Assembly: GCA_029934095.1 (NCBI GenBank)
Contig: JAOZMV010000012.1
Coordinates: 1 to 15,934, forward strand
Direction of reading: 5' to 3'
DNA: 15,934 nucleotides
Source: Desulfuromusa sp.
Lineage (GTDB): Bacteria; Desulfobacterota; Desulfuromonadia; Desulfuromonadales; Geopsychrobacteraceae
Shown: piece after piece, positions 1-7,576 of the stretch
Layout of the letters: every line of letters starts with the position of its first letter
Numbering within the stretch: the first letter of the stretch is position 1
Translations under genes and position numbers: made by a program
The notes under the pieces: generated by a model
Database searches by the model: none
Told to the model about the DNA's origin: nothing
The model's input: only the letters and a program-made list of their open reading frames with translations

Positions 1-332
1 GTAATATTCTGTTGCTTGCTGATGCGCACCATCTTGCGCAGTAAAAACCACCAGGTGAATGCAATCAGGGTTGGCCCCAGGTAGATCGGGAGGAATTCCA
101 GGCCGCTGGTGGCTGCTTTACCAACGCTGCCATAAAATGTCCAGCTGGTGCAATAGACAGCTAGCGACAATGAATAAACATGTGAATTTTTAAGGAGGCA
201 GGTGCCGGTTTTACGGCACTTCTCCGCATATAGGGCGACCAGAAACAACAGCGCAAAATAGCCAAGGGAGACAAACAGAACCGTTTTAGCAGAGATGATC
301 GACATGAAGAGGGTGGTCTTTGCCGGGATCAT
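1..332 (-). CDS. Sodium:solute symporter-domain protein, probably CbrA-type sensor histidine kinase (5' part only)
   Basis: The first 110 codons of a gene that runs off the left edge. The translation begins MIPAKTTLFMSI and shows three hydrophobic segments, at about residues 17-36, 52-70 and 79-98. The stretch YCTSWTFYGSVGKAA (60-74) followed by FLPIYLGPTLIAF (80-92) is the signature of the SSS-family domain at the front of CbrA-like sensor kinases, which couple a transporter-like membrane domain to PAS and histidine kinase domains. That family controls carbon and nitrogen use in pseudomonads. The kinase part is outside the window, so the fusion is inferred; the SSS assignment is seen directly. 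The ATG overlaps the stop of the upstream small gene (ATGA), suggesting translational coupling. A second in-frame ATG at residue 10 is a less likely start. A cognate NtrC-type regulator (CbrB) might follow beyond the edge. Confidence 0.8.
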   Translation of the reverse strand, partial: MIPAKTTLFMSIISAKTVLFVSLGYFALLFLVALYAEKCRKTGTCLLKNSHVYSLSLAVYCTSWTFYGSVGKAATSGLEFLPIYLGPTLIAFTWWFLLRKMVRISKQQNI

Positions 333-580
333 GGGTCGCTTTTATCTCCCCCCATATCGACACTGTCGGGCGATTCTTTTCCTGTGTAGCGGACAAAAAA
401 GAAGATAACGGCAATTGATATCGGCCAGCCGGTAAAGAAATAGAGAACCAGTTTCGGAATACCGAAAACAAGCTGTTCGGTATTGAAGATATGGATAAAG
501 GGGAAATTGATCATGATCAAGCCTAGAATCAGACAGAGGACCCAAGCTTCTCTGATCGAATTTTCTTGTGACTCTTTCAT
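329..580 (-). CDS. Small two-helix membrane protein, CbrX-like partner of the downstream symporter/kinase
   Basis: An 83-residue protein with two predicted membrane helices, at about 12-31 and 43-65, a polar N-terminus, and a charged tail rich in Asp, Lys and Ser. The loop and second helix (FGIPKLVLYFFTGWPISIAV) resemble the small accessory subunits encoded just before many sodium:solute symporters. An analogous short gene, cbrX, overlaps cbrA by a few bases in Pseudomonas (recalled from general knowledge). Here the stop overlaps the next start in an ATGA. A purine-rich AAAGG element lies about 7 nt ahead of the ATG at 580. The amino-acid pattern and context make it a real gene; its molecular function is unknown. 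It could assist folding or gating of the SSS domain. Confidence 0.75.
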   Translation of the reverse strand: MKESQENSIREAWVLCLILGLIMINFPFIHIFNTEQLVFGIPKLVLYFFTGWPISIAVIFFFVRYTGKESPDSVDMGGDKSDP

Positions 581-660
581 CGTCAGACCTTTTTCTGATT
601 AAATCCACAACGATGCTATCCAAAATCAGATAGACACTCTATAGACTAATCCTGAAAGAA

Positions 661-679
661 TATAATTACAATAATTATA
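661..679. promoter_or_regulatory. Perfect 8+3+8 palindrome, candidate operator/divergent promoter
   Basis: TATAATTA-CAA-TAATTATA: two perfectly complementary 8-base arms around a 3-base spacer, in the divergent intergenic region. It contains -10-like TATAAT hexamers on both strands, so a bound regulator would affect promoters in both directions. AT-only palindromes do arise by chance in AT-rich DNA. The perfect arms and the location make a regulatory role plausible but unproven. Confidence 0.4.
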
Positions 680-789
680 ATCTTCACATGGTATGAATTT
701 ACCAGAAATTTCAACGCTGTAAAGTTGGTCAGACGTTTTTTTAAGGGTTTGACGGTCAGGAAATGAGTATGCTACTTATCGATACTGGC

Positions 790-818
790 TTAGCCCGCAT
801 ATTTTGTTTTTTTATAAG
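790..818 (+). promoter_or_regulatory. Weak sigma-70-like promoter candidate for the TPR lipoprotein operon
   Basis: TTAGCC (790-795), a 17-nt spacer, then TATAAG (813-818). The -10 matches 5 of 6 consensus bases but the -35 only about 3 of 6. It would give a leader of about 50 nt before the TTG start at 875. Another -35-like element, TTGACG, lies at 749-754 but has no good -10 partner. Confidence 0.25.
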
Positions 819-860
819 ATCATCATCGATGGGTAATAGTCTTTATCCTGTTGCCGGTCT

Positions 861-866
861 GAAGGA
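861..866 (+). promoter_or_regulatory. Ribosome binding site deciding a TTG start
   Basis: GAAGGA lies 8 nt before TTG at 875-877, which is ideal spacing. An ATG directly abuts it at 867 but is followed by two codons and a stop (ATG TTT TTT TGA), so it cannot start the gene. This supports the non-canonical TTG start of the TPR lipoprotein. Confidence 0.6.
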
Positions 867-874
867 ATGTTTTT

Positions 875-2614
875 TTGAAGATTGAGTCTATTTTGAGGGT
901 TAAAAAAATAGTTTTCAGCCTGCTTCCCATCCTGATGATTGTTTCCGGTTGTGTTGCTGTGAATCAGCCTGAATTGCCTGTTCAGGAGAAAGCCAGTTCT
1001 GTTAAGTATCATTCGCAACTGGTTGATCCTGCAGCAAAGGCCCTTTTTTCTTTCAGTAAATTCAGAATGCTCGGCGCTGAAAATCACTGGGAAGAGGCGA
1101 TTGCTGCCCTTGAGCAGGCAATTAGTTTTGATCCCCAATCTGATTATCTGCAGCTGATTCTGGCTCGAGCTTATCTGCACCGTCAACAACCGGAGCAGGC
1201 GGTTGCCGTTTTGGAAGCTCTGTTGGCCAGAGATCCAGAGAATGCTACAGGTCATGAGCTGCTGGGGGAGGTTTTCAGCTTTCAACAAAAGTATGTTCTT
1301 GCGATCAACCATTTTCGCCGGGCATTACAGTTGGATCCGGATAATGCGGTATTGCCGTTGCGCCTGGCGATGGCGCTTACCCGACTGGAGCGGCAGGAAG
1401 AGGCGATAGTCGTATTGGAAACACTGCTTGAGCAGCATCCAGAAGGCGATCTTGCCCGGCTCAACCTGGCACGTCTTTATCTGCTGGAAAAACAGACGGA
1501 TAAAGCGGCAGCAGCCTATCAGCAGTTGTTGACGCAGCAGCCGGCCCAGGGACAGGTCATTCTGGAATTTGGAGAATTGCTGGAGCAGGAAGATTCCACT
1601 GCTGCCTTTGAGCTGTATCAATCCTTCATTGATCAGAATCCAAGGGAGGTGGCGGTTAGACAACAACTTGCACAATATCTTCTTGAACAGAATCAATTGG
1701 ACGATGCTCTCGTACAACTCAAAGTCATCCAACAACAATTTCCCGATAATTTAAAAATAATCAATCAAATCGGATTGGTTCAATTGGAATTGGAACAATG
1801 GGTTGAGGCTGAGAATACCTTTCGTCTGTTGCTGGAATCGAAAGATGATCAAGAAAACCGTCGTTATTATCTCTCTCTGGCGTTATCAGAGCAGGGGAAG
1901 TTTTTAGAGGCTATTGCTGTTTTAGAGCCACTATCCAGTGCTTCACCGATTTATACCGAGGCGGCATTGCAGTTGGCCTACCTGTACAAACAAGCGGATC
2001 AGAATGATCAAGCCATTTCAATCTTGCAGCAACTACTGGCACAGGGGGTAGAGCGACCCGATTTATATTACTATCTCGTTGTTTTTCTCGATGATAGTGG
2101 GGATTATGAGCAGGCTGTTGATGTCGCACTGATCGGAGATAAAAAATATCCCGAAGATGTTCGCTTGCTCTACCAGCTGGGGGTGCTCTATGAAAAAATG
2201 GAACAGCATCAGTTAGCCATGCGGACGATGGAAAAGATTCTGTTATTGGACGATAGTCATCCTGATGCATTGAATTTTCTCGCCTATGGGCAGGCAGAGA
2301 ACGAAATTGATCTCGATTTAGCATTGTCCCGCGCACAAAAAGCGTTGGCAATAAAGCCCAGTGGTTATATTGTTGATACTCTGGGGTGGGTGCTTTTTAA
2401 AATGGGCCGTTATTCTGAAAGCCGTGAGCAACTTGAAAGGGCGTTTGAATTACATCCTGATGATGCTGTCATTCAAGAGCACTTGGGGGATCTTTATCGT
2501 GCTATGAACCTCTGGGAAAAGGCTGAGTCAGCATATCGACAAGCATTGAAAATAGATCCTCACGCGACGCAGGTTAAAGAAAAGCTTGAACAACTATCAC
2601 TGGAGGGGCATTGA
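875..2614 (+). CDS. TPR-repeat outer-membrane lipoprotein, LbcA-like
   Basis: A 579-residue protein with a TTG start. A lipoprotein signal peptide has a hydrophobic run at 11-23 and a lipobox ending VSGC, with the lipidated Cys at 26. From about residue 60 to the end it is an almost continuous array of roughly 14 tetratricopeptide repeats, with patterns such as AYLHRQQPEQAVAVLEALL and GWVLFKMGRYSESREQL. The C-terminal block (DALNFLAYGQAENEIDLDLA, then DTLGWVLFKMGRY) is characteristic of the family containing Pseudomonas LbcA (PA4667), a TPR lipoprotein of about 590 residues that partners the periplasmic protease CtpA in controlling cell-wall hydrolases. In Pseudomonas that gene sits next to lolB; here the next gene is a LolB-like lipoprotein, overlapping by one base. 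Family membership and lipidation are well supported; a protease partnership is inferred. Codons at about 1668-1800 are more AT-rich than the flanks. Confidence 0.85.
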   Translation: MKIESILRVKKIVFSLLPILMIVSGCVAVNQPELPVQEKASSVKYHSQLVDPAAKALFSFSKFRMLGAENHWEEAIAALEQAISFDPQSDYLQLILARAYLHRQQPEQAVAVLEALLARDPENATGHELLGEVFSFQQKYVLAINHFRRALQLDPDNAVLPLRLAMALTRLERQEEAIVVLETLLEQHPEGDLARLNLARLYLLEKQTDKAAAAYQQLLTQQPAQGQVILEFGELLEQEDSTAAFELYQSFIDQNPREVAVRQQLAQYLLEQNQLDDALVQLKVIQQQFPDNLKIINQIGLVQLELEQWVEAENTFRLLLESKDDQENRRYYLSLALSEQGKFLEAIAVLEPLSSASPIYTEAALQLAYLYKQADQNDQAISILQQLLAQGVERPDLYYYLVVFLDDSGDYEQAVDVALIGDKKYPEDVRLLYQLGVLYEKMEQHQLAMRTMEKILLLDDSHPDALNFLAYGQAENEIDLDLALSRAQKALAIKPSGYIVDTLGWVLFKMGRYSESREQLERAFELHPDDAVIQEHLGDLYRAMNLWEKAESAYRQALKIDPHATQVKEKLEQLSLEGH

Positions 2615-3375
2615 TGCGCTGGTTGATTTTATCTCTGTTTGTTCTGCTGGTTGGTTGTATTCGTCCGTCGGATCCGGTTTGGACCGAAATCCCTACGGCA
2701 CAGCAGTTACTGGATAGCCTCAGCTCCGATTCAAAGCCTTACACGACGCTGGATGCCGCTGCAAGTGTGGCTTTGACCACCGGAGAGAAGTTTTTTTCCA
2801 GTCAACAGTTCCTCTTATTGCAAAAGCCGGACCGTTTACGGGCTGATGTGCTTACCGGATTTGGCCAACTGGTTCTCCAGATTGCCTCTGATGGTGAAAT
2901 TTTGTCGGTATTTCTCAATACGACTGTTCCTGCCAGGTTTCTTCGTGGTTCGGCCAGTTATGAAAATATTTACCGCTTTATCAAGGTTCCCCTTGCGATT
3001 GAAGATTTACTCACCCTGTTGCTGTACGAGCCGCCGCTGATCGTTTATCAGCACAGCCGCGTTACTGTATCGGGAAAAAACTTAATATTGACCTTGCTGG
3101 GTGCCAACAATAACCGTCAGGAACTGTTATTTGATCAACAACTCAGAGTCGTCGGTTGTCGCTATTTTGCTGCGGGGGAAAAGTATCTGATTGTTGATTA
3201 CCAAAAGTTTTCCAAGGAAAATCAGTTTCCACAACTGGTCCAGCTTGCAATGCCACTGGAACGGACTCGGGTTAAGGTGAAATTTTCTGATCTGAAGGTC
3301 AACACGAGGATTGATCTTGCCCGGTTTTCCTTGAAAGAGCATGTGAATATCCCGATTGAAGAATTGCCTGACTGA
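2614..3375 (+). CDS. LolB-like / DUF4292 outer-membrane lipoprotein
   Basis: 253 residues. The ATG at 2614 is preferred over the in-frame TTG at 2611 because GGAGG (2602-2606) lies 7 nt before it and the start overlaps the previous stop (TGATG). A short signal peptide ends at LLVGC, lipidated Cys 15. The mature part has alternating hydrophobic beta-strand patterns with PDRLRADVLTGFGQLVLQIA and the later DGEILSVFL, as in the LolA/LolB-like open-barrel lipoprotein-binding fold (DUF4292 group). LolB accepts lipoproteins from LolA and inserts them in the outer membrane. Supporting context is the upstream LbcA-like gene, the same pairing as in Pseudomonas, and lolCD about 8 kb downstream. Sequence similarity to classical LolB is weak by eye, so a different lipid- or envelope-related role is possible. 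Confidence 0.65.
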   Translation: MRWLILSLFVLLVGCIRPSDPVWTEIPTAQQLLDSLSSDSKPYTTLDAAASVALTTGEKFFSSQQFLLLQKPDRLRADVLTGFGQLVLQIASDGEILSVFLNTTVPARFLRGSASYENIYRFIKVPLAIEDLLTLLLYEPPLIVYQHSRVTVSGKNLILTLLGANNNRQELLFDQQLRVVGCRYFAAGEKYLIVDYQKFSKENQFPQLVQLAMPLERTRVKVKFSDLKVNTRIDLARFSLKEHVNIPIEELPD

Positions 3376-3389
3376 ACTGGTATAAGTTG

Positions 3390-5057
3390 ATGAGAAATAC
3401 TTTCACCCGTAACTTTTTATTTATCACTATTGTTGTGTTGCTGCTTGGCGGTTGCAGTAACAGTAATGAAGCGAGCCACCCGGGAATTGTAGCGGCAGGT
3501 ACCCCGGAATATGGTGACACTTTTATTGAATCTTCAATCGGGGATGCCAGCACTCTGTTGCCGGTTCTGGCTTCAGACTCCGCTTCCAGTTCGATCAATG
3601 GTTTGATTTATAACGGTTTGGTCCGGTACGATAAAAATCTGCAGATAGAGGGGGAACTGGCTGAATCCTGGGAGGTTTCAGAGGACAATTTGACCATCAC
3701 TTTTCACCTGCGTCAGGGTGTGACCTGGCACGATGGTGCACCGTTTACTTCTGCAGATGTGAAATTCAACTATCAGCTTTATGTCGATCCCAAAACTCCG
3801 ACAGCTTATGCCGAATCATTCAAGCAGGTGACCGGGATAGAAACGCCTGATTTTTACACTGTTATCGTTCATTATGACAAGCCTTATGCTCCGGCATTGA
3901 TCAGTTGGGCGACGTCAATTCATCCTCGCCATCTGTTGGAAGGTGAGAATATCACCAAGAGCCTGCTGGCACGCAAGCCGGTTGGCACTGGCCCCTATCG
4001 GTTTATTGAGTGGCTGGGAGGTGAGAAAATTGTTCTTGAGTCTAATCCTGACTATTTTGAGGGACAACCATATATCAAGCGAGTGGTATATCGAATTATT
4101 CCTGATATTTCCACTCAGTTTCTTGAATTGCAGACTGGCAGCCTTGATTATATGGGTCTTTCACCATTGCAGTTTGATCGCCAGACAGATACCCCCGCAT
4201 TCAGACGGCTGTATAATAAATACCGGTATCTGAATTTTGGGTATACTTACCTCGGTTATAACTTAAAACGTCCGCTGTTTCAGGATAAGCGCGTCAGACA
4301 GGCTCTTTCCTATGCCATCAATAAACAGGAACTTATTGATGGTGTCCTGCTGGGGTATGGTAAAGTTGCAACTGGGCCATATAAGCCGGACACTTGGGTT
4401 TATAATGGTAATGTTCCAAAATATTCGTATGATCCAGATAAGGCGCGACAGCTTTTGGCCGAAGCTGGCTGGCAGGATACCGATGATAATGGTATTTTGG
4501 ACAAGGATGGCAAGGAGCTGGAATTTACGATTGTTACCAATCAGGGCAATGATCTGCGCTCGAAGACCGGTGAAATTATTCAGCGGCGCTTCAAAGAGAT
4601 TGGTGTCGCAGTGAATTTGCGGATTATTGAATGGGCAACGTTTCTCAAGGAGTTTATCAATCCGGGCAATTTTGATGCGACGATTCTCGGTTGGACTGGT
4701 GGACCAGAGCCTGATCAGTATAATATCTGGCATTCCAGTAAGACCGGCCCGCGTGAATTGAACTTTATTGGTTTTAAAAATGCGGAGGTTGACAGTCTGC
4801 TGGAGCAAGGCCGGCGAGTTTTTGATCAACCGCAGCGCAAAGCTTTTTATGACCGTTTCCAGGAAATACTGGCTGAAGAGCAACCCTATACTTTCCTCTA
4901 TATTGGTGAGGCTCTGCCGGCCGTGTCCAAAAGATTTCGAGAGGTAAAACCGGAACCCGCCGGGATCCGTTATAATTTTAATCAGTGGTTTTTCCCCAAG
5001 GCAGAACAAAAATATGCCCGCTTAAATGACGTTTTTTTTGTGAGAGTTTTATGCTGA
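3390..5057 (+). CDS. Peptide ABC transporter solute-binding lipoprotein (SBP_bac_5 family)
   Basis: 555 residues starting at ATG 3390; the in-frame TTG at 3387 is less likely. An N-terminal lipoprotein signal ends LLLGGC (Cys 24). The mature protein has classic family-5 landmarks: [46 protein letters not shown] and [20 protein letters not shown], and the late [17 protein letters not shown]. Length is normal for the DppA/OppA family, which captures peptides, nickel or sugars in the periplasm and delivers them to a permease pair. The start is 15 nt after the previous stop with a poor Shine-Dalgarno sequence. The last codons overlap dppB by 7 nt. The C-terminus ([10 protein letters not shown]) is an unusual hydrophobic extension. 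The ligand cannot be told from sequence; peptide is the default. Confidence 0.9.
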   Translation: MRNTFTRNFLFITIVVLLLGGCSNSNEASHPGIVAAGTPEYGDTFIESSIGDASTLLPVLASDSASSSINGLIYNGLVRYDKNLQIEGELAESWEVSEDNLTITFHLRQGVTWHDGAPFTSADVKFNYQLYVDPKTPTAYAESFKQVTGIETPDFYTVIVHYDKPYAPALISWATSIHPRHLLEGENITKSLLARKPVGTGPYRFIEWLGGEKIVLESNPDYFEGQPYIKRVVYRIIPDISTQFLELQTGSLDYMGLSPLQFDRQTDTPAFRRLYNKYRYLNFGYTYLGYNLKRPLFQDKRVRQALSYAINKQELIDGVLLGYGKVATGPYKPDTWVYNGNVPKYSYDPDKARQLLAEAGWQDTDDNGILDKDGKELEFTIVTNQGNDLRSKTGEIIQRRFKEIGVAVNLRIIEWATFLKEFINPGNFDATILGWTGGPEPDQYNIWHSSKTGPRELNFIGFKNAEVDSLLEQGRRVFDQPQRKAFYDRFQEILAEEQPYTFLYIGEALPAVSKRFREVKPEPAGIRYNFNQWFFPKAEQKYARLNDVFFVRVLC

Positions 5058-6046
5058 GCTATATTGCGAAACGTCTACTGCTGTTAATTCCCTTGCTACT
5101 GGGGATCACCCTGATTTCATTTGTGGTGATTCATCTGGCTCCTGGTGAACCAACCGATCTGCAGACCCAGCTTAATCCGCAGGCCAGCTCTGAACTGCAG
5201 GAGCGGTTACGTTCTGAATATGGACTGGATCAGCCTCTTTATGTCCAGTATGGAAAGTGGCTGTCACGCTTGTTGCGGCTCGATTTCGGTGAATCTTTTG
5301 CCACCGACCGCAGGCCGGTTTTGGATAAAGTTCTAGAGCGTTTACCGGTGACTATTTTACTCAATCTGCTTTCGATTATTTTGATTCTTGCTGTCTCTAT
5401 CCCGCTGGGGATTATTTCAGCAATTCAACGAAATTCCGGCTTTGATCGGATGACCACAATTCTGGTATTTACTGGCTTTGCCATGCCTTCATTCTGGTTG
5501 GCACTGCTGCTTATGGATTGGTTTGGTGTGCGCCTGGGAGTATTGCCGGTTTCTGGTTTGAAATCCCTTGGCTATGAGTATTTAAGTTGGGGGGGGCAGC
5601 TCCTTGATCGGATCAGCCATCTGGTTTTGCCGGTATTTGTTTCTGCAATTGGTGGTCTGGCAGGATTTTCCCGCTATATGCGCTCTAATATGCTTGAAGT
5701 GATTCGCCAGGATTATATTTTGACTGCCCGGGCTAAAGGTTTGTCAGAACGGGTGGTTATTTATAAGCATGCTTTACGTAATGCGCTGTTGCCGGTCATT
5801 ACTATTCTGGGGCTCTCAGTCCCGGGATTAATTGGCGGCAGTGTGATTTTTGAAACAATTTTCGCTATTCCGGGAATGGGGAAGCTTTTTTACGATGGTG
5901 TTATGATGCGCGATTATCCATTGATCATGGGAATCCTGGTTATGGGTGCAGTTTTGACATTGTTTGGAAATTTATTGGCAGATATCTGTTACGCTCTGGC
6001 AGATCCACGTATTCGTCACAGCCACCAGGGTGGGGGTTCAACGTGA
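5051..6046 (+). CDS. dppB: Peptide ABC transporter permease, DppB type
   Basis: 331 residues, the usual length for DppB/OppB. The N-terminal helix (about 8-29) is followed by the conserved periplasmic APGEP..LQ region and [18 protein letters not shown] at about 54-71. Four to five further membrane helices follow. The EAA loop that docks the ATPase is [20 protein letters not shown] (221-240), continuing into [10 protein letters not shown]. The late motif [20 protein letters not shown] is diagnostic of the B subunit. It forms half of the inner-membrane channel with DppC. Translation probably couples to the overlapping solute-binding protein gene. A run of eight G residues (5589-5596) encodes part of WGG in a loop. 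The gene is followed after 28 nt by a non-transporter gene rather than directly by dppC. Confidence 0.93.
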   Translation: MLSYIAKRLLLLIPLLLGITLISFVVIHLAPGEPTDLQTQLNPQASSELQERLRSEYGLDQPLYVQYGKWLSRLLRLDFGESFATDRRPVLDKVLERLPVTILLNLLSIILILAVSIPLGIISAIQRNSGFDRMTTILVFTGFAMPSFWLALLLMDWFGVRLGVLPVSGLKSLGYEYLSWGGQLLDRISHLVLPVFVSAIGGLAGFSRYMRSNMLEVIRQDYILTARAKGLSERVVIYKHALRNALLPVITILGLSVPGLIGGSVIFETIFAIPGMGKLFYDGVMMRDYPLIMGILVMGAVLTLFGNLLADICYALADPRIRHSHQGGGST

Positions 6047-6074
6047 TGAGCAAAACAAGAAAAGTAGGAATTCT

Positions 6075-6680
6075 ATGAAAAATAATGCAAATCGATTAGG
6101 GGAAATGTTGGTGGAAGCTGGACTGATTGATCAGTTTCAACTTGAATCTGCACTTTCCATGCAACGTAACCTGGGCGGCCAGATCGGCAGTGCCCTGGTC
6201 AAACTCGGCTACCTGCCTGAAGAGACAATCGCAGAATTTCTGGAGTCTCAGGAAAAATACTCTCGGGTCTCTCTGCAGGACTTTGAAGTTCCAGAACCGC
6301 TCATGGCACTGTTGTCGGTTGAACGCATGTTGGAATTGATGGTGATCCCGATTGAACTACGCAAAACTAGGAATGAAAAAATATTGCGCGTAGCGATGAC
6401 TGATCCGACCAATCTCAAACTGGTTGATGATTTGCAATTTGCAACCGGGTGTAAGGTTATTCCGGTGTTGGCTTTAGAGGGTGAAATTGAACAAGCGATT
6501 AAAGGCAATATCTTCAAGGAGCCAACTAAACCCCCAATCGAAAAGAGTGTGATTGACTATAACGTGGTCGATTTCAGTGATGCCGCTACAGAGGACCCGC
6601 GTCTTGACCGTTTGCTGGAGCTATTGAAAGAAAAAGGGGTTTTAAGTGTGCTTGATATCGAGCGGGTAAAGTTTAACTGA
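6075..6680 (+). CDS. Stand-alone GspE-N/MshEN domain protein, predicted c-di-GMP receptor
   Basis: 201 residues. ATG 6075 is chosen for the AGGA 5 nt upstream and because the protein then begins exactly at the domain (MKNNANRLGEMLVEAG). Two tandem 24-residue MshEN motifs are visible. Motif 1, residues 7-30, has R7 L8 G9, L12 V13, G16, I18, L23, L27 and Q30. Motif 2, residues 36-59, has I37 G38, L41 V42, G45, L47, I52, L56 and Q59. These are the c-di-GMP contacts described for MshE-type ATPases. Residues 60-145 continue the type II secretion E N-terminal fold (LRVAMTDPTNLKLVDDLQF, then FATGCKVIPVLALEGEIEQA). About 55 residues of divergent tail follow, with a helix ending LLELLKEKGVLSVLDIERV. 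There is no Walker A or ATPase domain. It lies between dppB and dppC, its stop overlapping the dppC start. Ligand binding and any control of the transporter are inferred. Confidence 0.8.
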   Translation: MKNNANRLGEMLVEAGLIDQFQLESALSMQRNLGGQIGSALVKLGYLPEETIAEFLESQEKYSRVSLQDFEVPEPLMALLSVERMLELMVIPIELRKTRNEKILRVAMTDPTNLKLVDDLQFATGCKVIPVLALEGEIEQAIKGNIFKEPTKPPIEKSVIDYNVVDFSDAATEDPRLDRLLELLKEKGVLSVLDIERVKFN

Positions 6681-7537
6681 TGAAGTCACAATCTCGGCGT
6701 AGTTTTCTTCTCGATGTTATCTGGCAGCGGTTACGTCATAACCGTATGGCTCTGGTTGGTGCCGGAATCGTTCTGGTTATGTTTCTGATGGCAGCCGCTG
6801 CTTCAGTCAGTGGTGTTGATCCCGCGGCTATAGATATTAAACAGAGCCTCTTGCCACCAAGTATGGCGCACCCTTTCGGAACCGACGACCTGGGTCGGGA
6901 GGTTTTTGTGCGGATGCTTTACGGTGCGCGGATTTCACTGCTGGTTGGCTTTGTCGCGGTTGGAATTTCAACCATCATTGGAATTATTCTTGGTTCTCTG
7001 GCCGGTTATTATGGCCGTTGGGTCGATACGTTGGTGATGCGTTTTGTTGACATCATGCTCTGCTTTCCAACTTTCTTTCTGATTCTGGCCGTGATTGCAT
7101 TTCTTGATCCATCCATCTGGAATATCATGATTGTGATTGGATTAACCAGCTGGATGGGGGTGGCACGCTTGATCCGTGCGGAGTTTCTCAGTTTGCGCCA
7201 GCGTGATTTTGTTCTCGCCGCTCAGGCCCTTGGTGCCTCCGATCTGCGACTCATTTTCCGCCACATCCTACCCAATGCCATGTCGCCGGTTCTGGTTTCT
7301 GCGACCCTGGGAGTTGCCGGGGCGATCCTGACCGAAAGTGCCCTTTCATTTCTTGGTATCGGTGTGCAACCGCCAACCCCCTCGTGGGGAAACATGTTGA
7401 TTGTCGGCAAGCAAACCCTTGGCAGTGCCTGGTGGTTATCGGTTTTTCCCGGCCTGGCAATCTTGATAACTGTTTTAGGTTATAACCTTCTTGGTGAGGG
7501 AGTTCGCGATGCTCTTGACCCGAGGTTAAAAGAATGA
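6680..7537 (+). CDS. dppC: Peptide ABC transporter permease, DppC type
   Basis: 285 residues, normal for DppC/OppC. The N-terminal cytoplasmic stretch and first helix (about 22-42) are followed by the family signature HPFGTDDLGREVFVRMLYGA (64-83). Helices follow around 86-108, 115-140, 145-160, 203-225 and 255-275. The EAA loop DFVLAAQALGASDLRLIFRH (176-195) precedes ILPNAMSPVLV. The C-terminus is GVRDALDPRLKE, as usual. It pairs with DppB in the inner membrane. The start overlaps the preceding stop (TGATG) and lacks its own good ribosome binding site, so its translation probably depends on ribosomes finishing the MshEN gene. No ATP-binding subunit gene follows, so the ATPases must be encoded elsewhere. 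Confidence 0.93.
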   Translation: MKSQSRRSFLLDVIWQRLRHNRMALVGAGIVLVMFLMAAAASVSGVDPAAIDIKQSLLPPSMAHPFGTDDLGREVFVRMLYGARISLLVGFVAVGISTIIGIILGSLAGYYGRWVDTLVMRFVDIMLCFPTFFLILAVIAFLDPSIWNIMIVIGLTSWMGVARLIRAEFLSLRQRDFVLAAQALGASDLRLIFRHILPNAMSPVLVSATLGVAGAILTESALSFLGIGVQPPTPSWGNMLIVGKQTLGSAWWLSVFPGLAILITVLGYNLLGEGVRDALDPRLKE

Positions 7538-7576
7538 TGCTGGCGCAGCCATTGTTTTTCTGCGAGACTTAATTTA

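Larger units (their letters stand above)
581..874. other. Divergent intergenic region (294 nt)
   Basis: AT-rich spacer between the minus-strand kinase operon and the plus-strand lipoprotein operon. It must hold promoters for both directions. TATAAT hexamers occur on the plus strand at 661-666 and 676-681, and on the minus strand at 679-674. None has a convincing -35 hexamer at the right distance. A perfect palindrome is listed separately. I found no convincing RNA gene, riboswitch or sigma-54 GG-N10-GC element. Confidence 0.6.

Noticed and set aside
812..1312. A 166-codon open frame on the minus strand, opposite the TPR gene
   Set aside because: It lies antisense to a well-supported TPR coding region, has no recognisable domain and composition typical of a complementary shadow frame.
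1668..1800. AT-rich patch within the TPR gene as a possible foreign insert
   Set aside because: The reading frame and TPR pattern (QYLLEQNQLDDALVQLKVIQ) continue unbroken; local codon choice and Gln/Asn-rich sequence explain it.
4263..5009. A 248-codon open frame on the minus strand, opposite the solute-binding protein gene
   Set aside because: Fully antisense to conserved SBP_bac_5 sequence, with no family resemblance or ribosome binding site.
5964..6074. Upstream extension of the MshEN gene into the dppB 3' end
   Set aside because: The extension overlaps conserved dppB sequence in another frame. ATG 6075 has a good AGGA and begins exactly at the domain.
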